Source of the DNA: an uncultured Duncaniella sp.
Lineage (GTDB): Bacteria > Bacteroidota > Bacteroidia > Bacteroidales > Muribaculaceae
NCBI GenBank assembly: GCA_910589485.1
Contig: CAJUSW010000001.1
Span: forward strand, 62,001 to 126,000
Length of the DNA stretch: 64,000 nt
Reading direction: 5' to 3'
The notes under the pieces are model-generated. The model had not been told where the DNA came from. It searched no databases and was given only the letters and a program-made list of their open reading frames with translations. The translations under genes and the position numbers were made by a program. Positions 8,240 to 16,841 of this stretch are shown in pieces; positions within the stretch are counted from its first letter, which is position 1; every line of letters begins with the position of its first letter.

Positions 8240-9544
8240 CTACAATGTCATGAGATATGACCGGAAATCAGCGAAATCGGAAGTCATGGCCACCGACTGC
8301 TTCTCCCCTTTCATGAAATCGGCCAGGCGCGAGGGGATCTCCACCTCACATCCTATATGGGCCTCCACTGTATCCTTGAACTTGGCCGGATGAGCGGTCT
8401 CGAGGAACACACCGGTCTCACCGGGACGCAATGACTGTTTCAATGCCCTGTAACCCACAGCTCCATGAGGGTCAAGTATATAACCCGTATCCTTGAAACA
8501 TTCCTCCATGGTCTTGGCTATCAGCCCGTCGGAATAAGTGGTACCCGATATCAGCGATGTGATGCGGGCATGGTCGTTGCCATACAGGTCGAGGATGCGG
8601 GCAAAATTGCTGGGATCACCCACGTCCATCGCATTGGCTATAGTGGCTATGCTCGGCCGAGGTTCATACTCTCCGTTCTGCAGATATTTGAAAAATACGT
8701 CGTTGGCATTGTTGGCGGCGATAAAACGCTTTATCGGCAATCCCATCCTGTGGGCGATGAGTCCTGCGGTGATATTGCCGAAATTGCCGCTCGGCACACA
8801 CACCACAAGATTATCGGCCATGCCGGCCTTCTTCAACTGCGCATAGGCATTGAAATAATAAAATGCCTGGGGGAGGAAGCGGGCAACATTGATGGAATTG
8901 GCCGAGGTAAGGAGCAGGCGCTCATTGAGCTCGCCGTCAAGAAACGCGCTTTTCACCAACCGCTGGCAGTCGTCAAACACCCCATCAACCTCGATGGCCG
9001 TGATATTACGTCCGAGCGTCGTGAACTGACATTCCTGGATGGGACTTACCTTCCCCTTGGGATACAACACATGTACATTTATGCCGTCAACGCCAAGGAA
9101 ACCGTTGGCCACAGCCGAGCCTGTGTCACCGCTCGTCGCCACAAGCACATGCACGTTGCGGCGGTCATCGCCACGCTTTATAAAGTATTGCAGCAACCGG
9201 GCCATGAACCGCGCACCCACATCCTTGAATGCCAACGTGGGGCCGTGAAACAGTTCGAGGCTGTATATTCCGGATTCGACCTCCACTACCAGTGTAGGGA
9301 ATGACAACGTGTCACACACTATCGCATCAAGATCCTCGCCGGGGATATCCTCGCCGAAGAAGGCACGCGCCACCCGGCACGCGATCTCATGAAACGACAT
9401 TTTATCGATATTGTCGAAAAATTCCCGGGGAAGTCTTTCGATCCGCTCCGGCATGTAAAGCCCGCGGTCGGGCGCGAGCCCCTTAACCACTGCCTCGGCA
9501 AGCGAAACGTCGAGAGAATTATGATTTGTGCTGTAATATTTCAT
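8240..9544 (-). CDS. thrC: Threonine synthase
   Basis: A 434-residue PLP enzyme converting O-phosphohomoserine to threonine. HGPTLAFKDVGARF places the PLP lysine at residue 107. The phosphate-binding ATSGDTGSAVANGF, SANSINVARFLPQ and PSGNFGNITAG are all present. The N-terminus MKYYSTNHNSLDVSLAEAV is typical of this class of ThrC. It is the third gene of a thrA - ApgM-like - thrC operon, 19 bp after its predecessor. No classical thrB (GHMP-type homoserine kinase) is present, which bears on how the substrate is made. Confidence 0.97.
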   Translation of the reverse strand: MKYYSTNHNSLDVSLAEAVVKGLAPDRGLYMPERIERLPREFFDNIDKMSFHEIACRVARAFFGEDIPGEDLDAIVCDTLSFPTLVVEVESGIYSLELFHGPTLAFKDVGARFMARLLQYFIKRGDDRRNVHVLVATSGDTGSAVANGFLGVDGINVHVLYPKGKVSPIQECQFTTLGRNITAIEVDGVFDDCQRLVKSAFLDGELNERLLLTSANSINVARFLPQAFYYFNAYAQLKKAGMADNLVVCVPSGNFGNITAGLIAHRMGLPIKRFIAANNANDVFFKYLQNGEYEPRPSIATIANAMDVGDPSNFARILDLYGNDHARITSLISGTTYSDGLIAKTMEECFKDTGYILDPHGAVGYRALKQSLRPGETGVFLETAHPAKFKDTVEAHIGCEVEIPSRLADFMKGEKQSVAMTSDFADFRSYLMTL

Positions 9545-9563
9545 AGTGTTATCCTTTTCTTTT

Positions 9564-10811
9564 TTATACGTTCATGAAGGTGTGCATAAACTCCATCAAC
9601 CGCAGTGTACCGTAGGCACCACGGGCGCATTGCGCCTCGCTGTAGGCAGTCACTCCGTCGGGTTCTATACATCCTTTATTATGCCATATGGTGAACGGCA
9701 CCGGCTCGGCCTTGTGGACACGTAGTTCCACAGGAGTCGCATGATCGGGCAACAGGGCCACAGCCACAGGTTCATCCCATTTGGACAGTTCGCTGAGTAT
9801 CGGATCAACAATCCTTTTGTCGAGATACTCTATAGCTTTAACTTTCAGGTCGATATTGCCGTCATGGCCGGCCTCGTCGGTAGCCTCGACATGCAGGAAT
9901 ACGAAATCGTCGGTGCGCAGAGCCTCGATCGCGGCTTCACATTTCCCTTCATAGTTGGTGTCGGCAAGACCGGTGGCACCCGGCACCTCTATTGACCTGA
10001 GTCCGGCATAGTGGCCTATGCCTCGTATCAGATCCACCGCCGTGATCACCGCTCCGGTCTTCACCTGAGGATACATCTCCTGCAATGTGAGCATCGACGG
10101 ACGGTAGCCCTGGCTCCAGGGCCATATCGAGTTAACTGCCGGACGCCCCTCGGCCTTATGACGTTCATTCACAGGGTGAGCGGCAAGCAACGCCTGAGAC
10201 TTTTCGATAAGTGAGTTTATCAGCGCGACAGTCTCGTCGGCGGTCATGCGTCCGCTTTCGGCAACGCAGTCCCCCTCCTCCCGTCTCGCCATCAACGGCC
10301 TCCAGGCCTCGCCGGGATGATCATGCGGAGGAGTGGTGACTATATGCTTGTTGCCCCCCTTGATCACAAGAAGATGCCTGTACTGGATACCGGGAATGAA
10401 TTTCACTTTATCGGAACCGAGCTCACGGTCGAGCATCTCGATCAACTCACGCCCCTCGGCAGTAGTGAGATGTCCACCATGATGATTCACTATATCCCCT
10501 TCAGGCGAGAGGGTAAGCAGGTTGCAACGCAAGGCAAGATCATCAGGTTCCATCTCATAACCTATGCTCGCGGCCTCAAGCGGGCCACGACCTTCGTACA
10601 CCCGGTTCAGGTCATATCCGAGTATAGCCGTATTGGCCACCTCGCTTCCGGGAGGGAAACCTTCGGGTACGGTGACGAGCACTCCCGACCGTCCCTGAGC
10701 CGCCATGCGGTCAAAGGCTGGAGTCGACGCATACTCGAGTGGAGTCCTCCCACCCAAGGCATCGATAGGATGATCGCTCATCCCGTCACCAAGTATTATG
10801 AGGTGCTTCAT
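9564..10811 (-). CDS. ApgM-like phosphoglycerate mutase homologue, probable homoserine kinase substitute
   Basis: A 415-residue alkaline-phosphatase-superfamily protein of the archaeal-type cofactor-independent phosphoglycerate mutase group. Metal-site signatures are visible: LGDGMSD at the N-terminus, GSEVANTAILGYD around the nucleophile position, then TDEAGHDGN and LLPDHATPVE in the C-terminal half. It lies between thrA (7-bp gap) and thrC (19-bp gap), exactly where homoserine kinase would be expected, and thrB is missing. Such homologues in Bacteroidetes have been predicted to be functional analogues of homoserine kinase, so it may phosphorylate homoserine. Mutase activity in glycolysis remains possible. 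Family membership is clear; the threonine role is inferred from context. Confidence 0.85.
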   Translation of the reverse strand: MKHLIILGDGMSDHPIDALGGRTPLEYASTPAFDRMAAQGRSGVLVTVPEGFPPGSEVANTAILGYDLNRVYEGRGPLEAASIGYEMEPDDLALRCNLLTLSPEGDIVNHHGGHLTTAEGRELIEMLDRELGSDKVKFIPGIQYRHLLVIKGGNKHIVTTPPHDHPGEAWRPLMARREEGDCVAESGRMTADETVALINSLIEKSQALLAAHPVNERHKAEGRPAVNSIWPWSQGYRPSMLTLQEMYPQVKTGAVITAVDLIRGIGHYAGLRSIEVPGATGLADTNYEGKCEAAIEALRTDDFVFLHVEATDEAGHDGNIDLKVKAIEYLDKRIVDPILSELSKWDEPVAVALLPDHATPVELRVHKAEPVPFTIWHNKGCIEPDGVTAYSEAQCARGAYGTLRLMEFMHTFMNV

Positions 10812-10818
10812 TCTTTGA

Positions 10819-13251
10819 TCAGCTATTGGAAGTAGAGATTATGTTGGCGAAGACTCCGGCCGCTGTCACTGCAGCACCGGCGCCGTAGCCCTGTATCATC
10901 ATCGGGTATTCGCGGTAACGCTCGGTGGTGAGGAGCACAATATTGTTGGAGCCTTCCAAGCCATAGAACGGATGACGTGAATCCACGGCCTCGAGGCCCA
11001 CGCTCATGCGTCCCATCTCCATGCGTGCCACGAAACGCCAGCGTTTCCCCTCGGCTTCGAGTACCTTACGGCGCTCCTCGAAATCGGCATCAAGTTCGGG
11101 CAGTCTGCGCCAGAATTCCTCGATGGAGCCATCCATTATATCCTTGGGGACAAACAGGTTGCGCTCCACCTCATCCTGCTCGGCACGGTAACCGGCCTCA
11201 CGGGTCAGGATCACCAGCTTGCGTATCACGTCGGTACCGCTCAGATCGATGCGCGGATCAGGCTCGCTGTAGCCCATCTCCTTGGCCAGACGCACGGTCT
11301 CCGAGAAAGGAGTCTCGGCCGAAATGGCGTTGAATATGAAGTTGAGAGTACCGCTCAGCACAGCCTCGATGCGGAGTATGCGGTCGCCCGACGATACCAG
11401 GTCGTTGATAGTGCCGATGATAGGCAGGCCGGCTCCCACATTGGTCTCATACAGGAATTTCACCCCGCGCATGAGAGCGGTCTCCTTGATGCGGGCATAG
11501 CTCTCGTAAGTATTGGAGGCTGCCACCTTATTTGCTGCCACCACCGATATATTATGGTCGAGGAATGTGCGGTAGAGCTCGGCAACATCCTTTGATGCTG
11601 TACAGTCGACAAACACACTATTGAAGATATTCATTTTCAGAATCTCGTCGCGAAGCACGGCAGGAGAGCTCGGCATACCGTTTTCAAGTATCTCGCGGTA
11701 ATTGTCAAGATCGATGCCGGCGCGGTCGAGCACAAGGCGTTTGCTCGATGCTATACCCACCACATTGAGTTTCAAGCGATGGGTGCGCATCAGCTCCTCC
11801 TTCTGGGAGCGTATCTGCTCGATGAGCATTCCGCCCACAGTTCCCACACCGCATATGAACAGGTTAAGTTCCTTATACTCACTCAGGAAGAACGAGTCAT
11901 GAAGCACGTTGAGTGATTTGCGGAGCGACTTTCCATCGACCACAAACGAGATATTGGTCTCGCTCGCACCCTGCGCACAAGCTATCACGCTGATACCGCT
12001 ACGGCCCAACGCACCAAACAGCTTTCCTGCTATACCGGGGGTATGCTTCATGTTCTCACCCACGATAGCAACGGTAGCCAGGCCACTCTCCACGTGCATG
12101 GGATACATGGCACCGGTGGCTATCTCCTTGGCAAACTCGTTGTTAAGCACCTCGATGGCCTCGGCGGCATCCTCATCGCGCACACCCACTGAAGTAGAAT
12201 TCTCCGATGAAGCCTGGCTCACCATGAACACCGATATGCCCTGGTCGGCAAGAGCCGTGAAGATTCGGCGGTTCACACCGATCACACCCACCATCGACAG
12301 ACCGGCCACCGTAATGAGCGACGTACCGCTGATGCTCGATATACCCTTGATGGGCTTCCGGTCATCCTCGATGATATTTCTTATCACCGAGCCGGCGGCC
12401 TCGGGGTGGAATGTATTCTTTACAAATATAGGTATATTCTTTACGCACACTGGATAGATGGTGGGAGGATACACCACCTTCGCGCCGAAGTTGCACAGCT
12501 CCATCGCCTCGACATAGCTGAGCGAATTGATGGTATAGGCGGTGGGTATCACCCTCGGGTCGGCGGTCATGAATCCGTCGACATCGGTCCATATCTCCAA
12601 TGCCTCGGCATCGAGAGCCGCGGCTATGATCGAAGCCGTGTAGTCGCTACCTCCGCGTCCCAAATTGGTGATCTCGCCGGTCAGAGCATCCGAGGAGATG
12701 AAACCGGGCACAATGTGTATATGCCCCTCATACTTTTCGCCCGAGAATTCGGCTTTCACCAGTTCGTTGGTGAGCTCGGTGGCCAACACATTGCGGTGAT
12801 GCTTCACCTCGGTCTTTATGAACTCGCGCGAGTCATGGAGCACCGATCCCTCCACCAGACGATTCACTATAAGTGAGCTCAACCGTTCGCCGTAGCTCAC
12901 TATCAGAGCCATTGTCTTGGGGCTGAGGTCACGTATCAGGAACAGTCCGTGGTATATCGAGGCAAGCTCGTCGAGCAGTCGATTGATCTGTGATTTCAAC
13001 TCCTCGGGGCGATCGCTTATCACCTCGTCAATTATATCATGATGACGGATCGTGAGTTTGGCCATGCCTTCGCGGTAAGCTTCGTCACCGCGCGTGGCAG
13101 TGACTGCGGTGGAAATGAGCATGTCTGTGACGCCACCAAGCGCACTCACCACTACCACTACAGGCTTGTCGCATCCTTGTGCAATCTGATCGAGATTGCG
13201 GATGCCCGCTACACTTCCCACGGAAGTGCCTCCAAATTTCAGAACCTTCAT
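10819..13251 (-). CDS. thrA: Bifunctional aspartokinase / homoserine dehydrogenase
   Basis: An 810-residue fusion that catalyses the first and third steps from aspartate to threonine. The aspartokinase domain opens with VLKFGGTSVGS and contains the family's GRGGSDYTAS. Two ACT-type regulatory modules occupy roughly residues 300-450 (ITVAGLSMVGV, ATVAIVGENMKHTPGIAGKLF), suggesting feedback control by threonine. The homoserine dehydrogenase domain starts with a Rossmann motif GVGTVGGML and has VAANKVAAS and GVKFLYETNVGAGLPII. Length matches enterobacterial ThrA. It is the first gene of the operon. The leader is only about 20 bases, so a threonine attenuator of the E. coli type is not present. 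Confidence 0.97.
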   Translation of the reverse strand: MKVLKFGGTSVGSVAGIRNLDQIAQGCDKPVVVVVSALGGVTDMLISTAVTATRGDEAYREGMAKLTIRHHDIIDEVISDRPEELKSQINRLLDELASIYHGLFLIRDLSPKTMALIVSYGERLSSLIVNRLVEGSVLHDSREFIKTEVKHHRNVLATELTNELVKAEFSGEKYEGHIHIVPGFISSDALTGEITNLGRGGSDYTASIIAAALDAEALEIWTDVDGFMTADPRVIPTAYTINSLSYVEAMELCNFGAKVVYPPTIYPVCVKNIPIFVKNTFHPEAAGSVIRNIIEDDRKPIKGISSISGTSLITVAGLSMVGVIGVNRRIFTALADQGISVFMVSQASSENSTSVGVRDEDAAEAIEVLNNEFAKEIATGAMYPMHVESGLATVAIVGENMKHTPGIAGKLFGALGRSGISVIACAQGASETNISFVVDGKSLRKSLNVLHDSFFLSEYKELNLFICGVGTVGGMLIEQIRSQKEELMRTHRLKLNVVGIASSKRLVLDRAGIDLDNYREILENGMPSSPAVLRDEILKMNIFNSVFVDCTASKDVAELYRTFLDHNISVVAANKVAASNTYESYARIKETALMRGVKFLYETNVGAGLPIIGTINDLVSSGDRILRIEAVLSGTLNFIFNAISAETPFSETVRLAKEMGYSEPDPRIDLSGTDVIRKLVILTREAGYRAEQDEVERNLFVPKDIMDGSIEEFWRRLPELDADFEERRKVLEAEGKRWRFVARMEMGRMSVGLEAVDSRHPFYGLEGSNNIVLLTTERYREYPMMIQGYGAGAAVTAAGVFANIISTSNS

Positions 13252-13276
13252 TGATTGTATTTTTTAAAATTAGGTG

Positions 13277-13284
13277 CAAAAATA
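13277..13284 (-). promoter_or_regulatory. -7 box of the thr operon
   Basis: TATTTTTG followed by C on the minus strand puts the start near 13273, about 20 bases before thrA. No properly spaced -33 element is seen. Confidence 0.5.
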
Positions 13285-13366
13285 GTATTTTTTTCTTGAT
13301 CAAAACCACCGTTTTCTCACATATTTTAAGTTTTTCATCTCTCACAAACATTTTTTCAACAGTTTT

Positions 13367-13398
13367 CTTGTTTTTTATGTAGCTACTCACTAAATTTG
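13367..13398 (+). promoter_or_regulatory. Strong promoter with no recognised gene behind it
   Basis: CTTG (13367-13370), a 20-base spacer and TAAATTTG (13391-13398, followed by C) match the consensus as well as the tRNA promoters in this window do. Transcription would begin near 13403 and run rightward into about 400 bases with no recognised product. Confidence 0.6.
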
Positions 13399-13423
13399 CG
13401 AGCGTGTAATATTGCGGACCACT

Positions 13424-13546
13424 ATGTCGGCAATCACAACTCAGTCATATTTATTGTATTTTTCCTCAGAAATGACAATGCCACAACTACTTGACATAAC
13501 CGTAACCACTGTATCGAGCCCGCGGGCCCGACGGCGACGGTCGTAG
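13424..13546 (+). other. Possible 40-residue open frame or small RNA region
   Basis: An ATG 21 bases after the inferred start of the orphan promoter opens 40 codons (MSAITTQSYLLYF... ending RARRRRS). The peptide has no recognised family and an arginine-rich tail. The GC-rich sequence that follows to about 13800 has short frames in more than one phase and might be a degraded gene or a structured RNA. I cannot choose between these. Confidence 0.2.
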
Positions 13547-13806
13547 TGTGGCGGAGGAATATCCCATCCACATTTTCTATCACTTAAAGCGACACGAAGC
13601 CGCTCTTCAGGCCATTGCTATGCCTTGACGCATGGTATCCCGAGGAGTCAGCAGGCCTCAGTGCGCGCCTGTGCCATCGCTTTACGCTCGCACAAGGCGA
13701 TGCGAGAACATTGACATTACTGGATGGGGTATGCCCCGGTGTTGAGACGGTCATCACCGGACATACCCGACTATATGCTCATTTCTGTAAAAACTATCAA
13801 TAAAAC

Positions 13807-13993
13807 TAAGTAAGTCGTAAAAATTAATGAACATATAAATCGCAGTTATTTTTGTGGTATTTTGGCTGCGGAATGAAGGAGCATAGCGAGCTATGCGACT
13901 GAGTGACAATGCCAAAATAGCCAAAAAGAACAAGATTTATTGGGCAAGCTCTTTAGGACTTACATATAGCGGTTAATTTTTAAGACTTACTTA
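13807..13993. repeat. 187-bp inverted-repeat element (MITE-like or REP-like)
   Basis: The ends are 21-base inverted repeats with one mismatch: TAAGTAAGTCGTAAAAATTAA on the left and the reverse complement of TAAGTAAGTCTTAAAAATTAA on the right. Inward of these, most of each arm also pairs imperfectly (ATAAATC, TTTTTG and TATTTTGGC on the left with matching blocks on the right). The centre is the palindrome GCATAG-CGAG-CTATGC. No coding capacity is visible. A decayed tip of the same element lies at 2293-2325. The right end stops 22 bases before the ATG of the AAA ATPase gene, so that gene's leader or promoter lies in the element; TATTTTTG at 13847-13854 is a candidate -7 box. Confidence 0.8.
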
Positions 13994-14015
13994 TAACTAT
14001 AAAACATCAATAAAT

Positions 14016-15908
14016 ATGGCACGAACACTTAATATCAACATCACCGACATTTCATTCTGTCCCTACGGACTCACCTCTCCCCTCTCCTACGAGTACCCGG
14101 CATTTGACCGGTTTGACTCCCGCACCGATTTTTCCCTCAGCTCCTCTATGACCCACTTGGCAGTCGCATTCCGCACGAGCAATCTCAATGCCTCCTCAGG
14201 CAACCTCAGGAAATCACGCCAGACATTCTGGGTCAACATCGTTGACCACGATTCGGAACGCATCATCACCTCGCGCACTACATTTGTCGAGATGCAACCG
14301 TGGGAAAATGACGGCATCCACCGCGTGGACATCCCCTTGAGGCCATCACAATTGGCGGCCAACAGGTATTACCATATCGAAATCACAGTGCCCGGCATCA
14401 ACGACGGCACTCCGCTTGTATCCAAGGAGTTCCGCCTGGTGAAAGTCCCCGGACTGGAACCGCGCGGATTCTACACCCCACATTGGAGCACGCTGATGGA
14501 CAATGCCGTGAGTTACGATGATTTCACCGACACAGTGACTACCCCCACACGCTACATCTCCAAACTCATGCCCCGCATGGAGATCGACGCCACCGGCAAG
14601 GATACTTACCCGCAACTATATGTCACATTCCTCCTCACCCGCAACATCGGCGCATGGGATTCCATGCCTGAGATAATGATCACGCTTGTGGGCGAGACGG
14701 GCAACAGGATCACCGAACGGGCCAATCTGATCACAGCCAACGATCTGTATTACAAATTCCTCGAGGCCGAGGAGATACTGGTGCAGATGCCTGTGTCGAG
14801 GGAACTTGAACTCGGCGGATACTTCTACGCCGAGATATCCACCCTCGGCTGTCCGATTGCAGGATCGGTGTTTGACGTGTACCCGCTGAACGATCCTGTG
14901 CCGGGCGAGCTCATCAATGATGATATCAGATTCATCCCCGGCTATACCGACAGCATGGGAGTGGACATCCTCATTGAACGCAACAATGAATTAGAGTTGA
15001 AACAGCAGGTTCTTTCTGCCGAAAAGGAGAAGAAGGATGAAACCACGCGCCTCGACTCCCTGATAGGCCTCGACAGCGTGAAGGCCAAGGTGGTAAGCTA
15101 CCGACGGCTCATCGAGTTCAACAGCATGAGAGAAAAAGCGGGCCTCAGGTCATCCAATCCCCCGCTCCACTGCCTGTTTCTCGGCTCTCCCGGCACCGGC
15201 AAAACCACTGTGGCTAAGATCATGGGCGAGATACTCCACGAATGTGGAGTCTTGTCGAAAGGACATGTGGTGATGCGCGAGCGCTCCACACTGCTCGGGA
15301 AATATTATAGCTCCGAGGGCGAAAATGTCAACCAGGCTCTTGAGGAGGCCCGCGGAGGCATCCTGTTCATCGACGAGGCCTATCAGCTCAATCAGCCCGA
15401 CGATCCCAAGGATCCGGGCAGGTTCGTTCTTGAATCTCTAATGACCGCGCTCGCCGACGAGAGCAACCGCGACTGGATGCTGATACTCGCCGGCTACACC
15501 GAACCCATGATGGGTCTTTTCGAGCTAAATCCCGGTCTGAAATCAAGAATCCCCGAAAGCAACCACTATATATTCGAGGATTTCAGCGAGAATCAACTCC
15601 TTGAGATAGCCGAGGGATACCTCAGGGAGCGCGACTTCCATCTGTCGGCCGGTGCCAGGGAGACACTCTCATCCCGCCTACATGCCGATTACATGACGCG
15701 CGGAAAGGATTTCGGCAACGCCCGCCACGTGATCAATCTTATAGAGACCGACATTTTCCCGGCTATGGCTACCCGTGTCAGCTCCCTGAACGCTCCCACC
15801 ATTGAGCAATTGTCGAGAATCGAGCAGTCCGACATTCCCATGTCAGCTCCGGCACGAAAGGCCCTCACCTCACCGCGCCCCAGCATCGGCTTCAAACTCA
15901 GAAGCTGA
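14016..15908 (+). CDS. AAA ATPase of the SpoVK/CbbX type with a beta-rich N-terminal region
   Basis: A 630-residue cytosolic protein in two parts. Residues 1 to about 320 are strand-rich and not recognised; LNINITDISFCPYG and repeated FRLVKVPGLEPRGFY-like segments suggest several Ig-like modules. After a charged helix (ELKQQVLSAEKEKKDETTR) comes a CbbX/SpoVK-type AAA domain. This starts at LDSLIGLDSVK and has Walker A GSPGTGKTTVAK, Walker B GGILFIDEAYQL, and a downstream arginine in GLKSRIPE. Relatives remodel protein complexes, and many occur in secretion or polymorphic-toxin contexts. No partner gene is adjacent. Its upstream region is the 187-bp repeat element, and a 17-bp hairpin follows the gene. 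Confidence 0.85.
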   Translation: MARTLNINITDISFCPYGLTSPLSYEYPAFDRFDSRTDFSLSSSMTHLAVAFRTSNLNASSGNLRKSRQTFWVNIVDHDSERIITSRTTFVEMQPWENDGIHRVDIPLRPSQLAANRYYHIEITVPGINDGTPLVSKEFRLVKVPGLEPRGFYTPHWSTLMDNAVSYDDFTDTVTTPTRYISKLMPRMEIDATGKDTYPQLYVTFLLTRNIGAWDSMPEIMITLVGETGNRITERANLITANDLYYKFLEAEEILVQMPVSRELELGGYFYAEISTLGCPIAGSVFDVYPLNDPVPGELINDDIRFIPGYTDSMGVDILIERNNELELKQQVLSAEKEKKDETTRLDSLIGLDSVKAKVVSYRRLIEFNSMREKAGLRSSNPPLHCLFLGSPGTGKTTVAKIMGEILHECGVLSKGHVVMRERSTLLGKYYSSEGENVNQALEEARGGILFIDEAYQLNQPDDPKDPGRFVLESLMTALADESNRDWMLILAGYTEPMMGLFELNPGLKSRIPESNHYIFEDFSENQLLEIAEGYLRERDFHLSAGARETLSSRLHADYMTRGKDFGNARHVINLIETDIFPAMATRVSSLNAPTIEQLSRIEQSDIPMSAPARKALTSPRPSIGFKLRS

Positions 15909-15930
15909 CCTCCGCCACCTCAGTAAATGA

Positions 15931-15972
15931 CAACGACACCCTTCTCAATGGATGATGAGAAGGGTGTCGTTG
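15931..15972. terminator. Long hairpin between convergent genes
   Basis: A perfect 17-bp stem (CAACGACACCCTTCTCA with its complement) closes an eight-base loop. It lies between the AAA ATPase gene and lptB, which converge, so it can serve both. Confidence 0.75.
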
Positions 15973-15993
15973 CTATGATATCTCAGGAGGTAT

Positions 15994-16824
15994 TCACTCC
16001 TCCTCGCGGGGTTTATCCTCGAATTTCTTGCGGTAGAATATGAAGTCGCGGCCCAGATATTTCTCCCTCACGATAGGATTCTCGGCAAGCTCCTCGGATG
16101 TGCCTTGAAACAGGATCTTTCCCTCGAAGAGCAGGTAAGCCCTATCGGTGATGCGCAATGTCTCCTGCGCGTTATGGTCAGTGATGAGAATACCGATGTT
16201 GCGCTCCTTGAGATGATACACCACCGACTGGATATCCTCGACCGCGATGGGGTCAACGCCGGCAAACGGCTCGTCGAGCATTATGAACTTGGGATCGATA
16301 GCCAGACAGCGGGCTATTTCCGTGCGTCGGCGCTCACCTCCCGACAGGCGGTCGCCAAGATTGTGACGCACCTTCTCAAGCGAGAATTCCTTGATCAGGC
16401 TCTCAAGTTTTTGTTTCTGATACTCGGGCGTGGTATTGGTCATCTGCAACACGGCCTTGATATTATCCTCCACTGTGAGCTTGCGGAACACACTCGCCTC
16501 CTGGGCAAGATAGCCGATACCGTTCTGCGCACGCTTGTACACAGGATATTTCGTGATGTTCAGGTCGTTGAGGAATATCTGCCCCTCGTTGGGGGTGATA
16601 AGTCCCACGGTCATATAGAATGTGGTGGTCTTGCCCGCACCGTTGGGGCCGAGCAGACCCACGATCTCGCCCTGGGTCACGTTGATGGACACGTGATTGG
16701 CCACGGTGCGTTTGCCATACTTCTTCACCAGATTCTCGGTGCGGAGCACCATGCGCTCCTCACCCCCACGGGTGGATTGTTCCTGGCCGGCCACGCCTGA
16801 TATTTCTTTGTTATTTTCTTCCAT
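15994..16824 (-). CDS. lptB: LPS export ABC transporter ATP-binding protein
   Basis: A 276-residue ABC ATPase that powers extraction of lipopolysaccharide from the inner membrane with LptF and LptG. Motifs are complete: Walker A GPNGAGKTTTFY, Q-loop region GYLAQEASVFRKLT, signature LSGGERRRTEIARCL, Walker B FIMLDEPFAGVDP and the switch histidine in ILITDHN. LptB-specific wording (YLAQEASVFR, EPFAGVDPIAVEDIQ) supports the assignment over a generic ABC protein. An N-terminal extension of about 25 polar residues precedes the domain. udk lies 17 bp upstream in the same direction and the two are probably one transcript. Confidence 0.95.
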   Translation of the reverse strand: MEENNKEISGVAGQEQSTRGGEERMVLRTENLVKKYGKRTVANHVSINVTQGEIVGLLGPNGAGKTTTFYMTVGLITPNEGQIFLNDLNITKYPVYKRAQNGIGYLAQEASVFRKLTVEDNIKAVLQMTNTTPEYQKQKLESLIKEFSLEKVRHNLGDRLSGGERRRTEIARCLAIDPKFIMLDEPFAGVDPIAVEDIQSVVYHLKERNIGILITDHNAQETLRITDRAYLLFEGKILFQGTSEELAENPIVREKYLGRDFIFYRKKFEDKPREEE

Positions 16825-16841
16825 TTCTTTTTTCGATGGGG

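Noticed and set aside
13085..13390. Threonine attenuator before thrA
   Set aside because: The -7 box leaves only about 20 bases of leader, with no Thr-rich peptide or terminator.
13615..13803. 62-codon frame in the thrA-AAA intergenic region
   Set aside because: No recognisable family and competing frames of similar length overlap it; kept only as part of the unexplained transcribed region.
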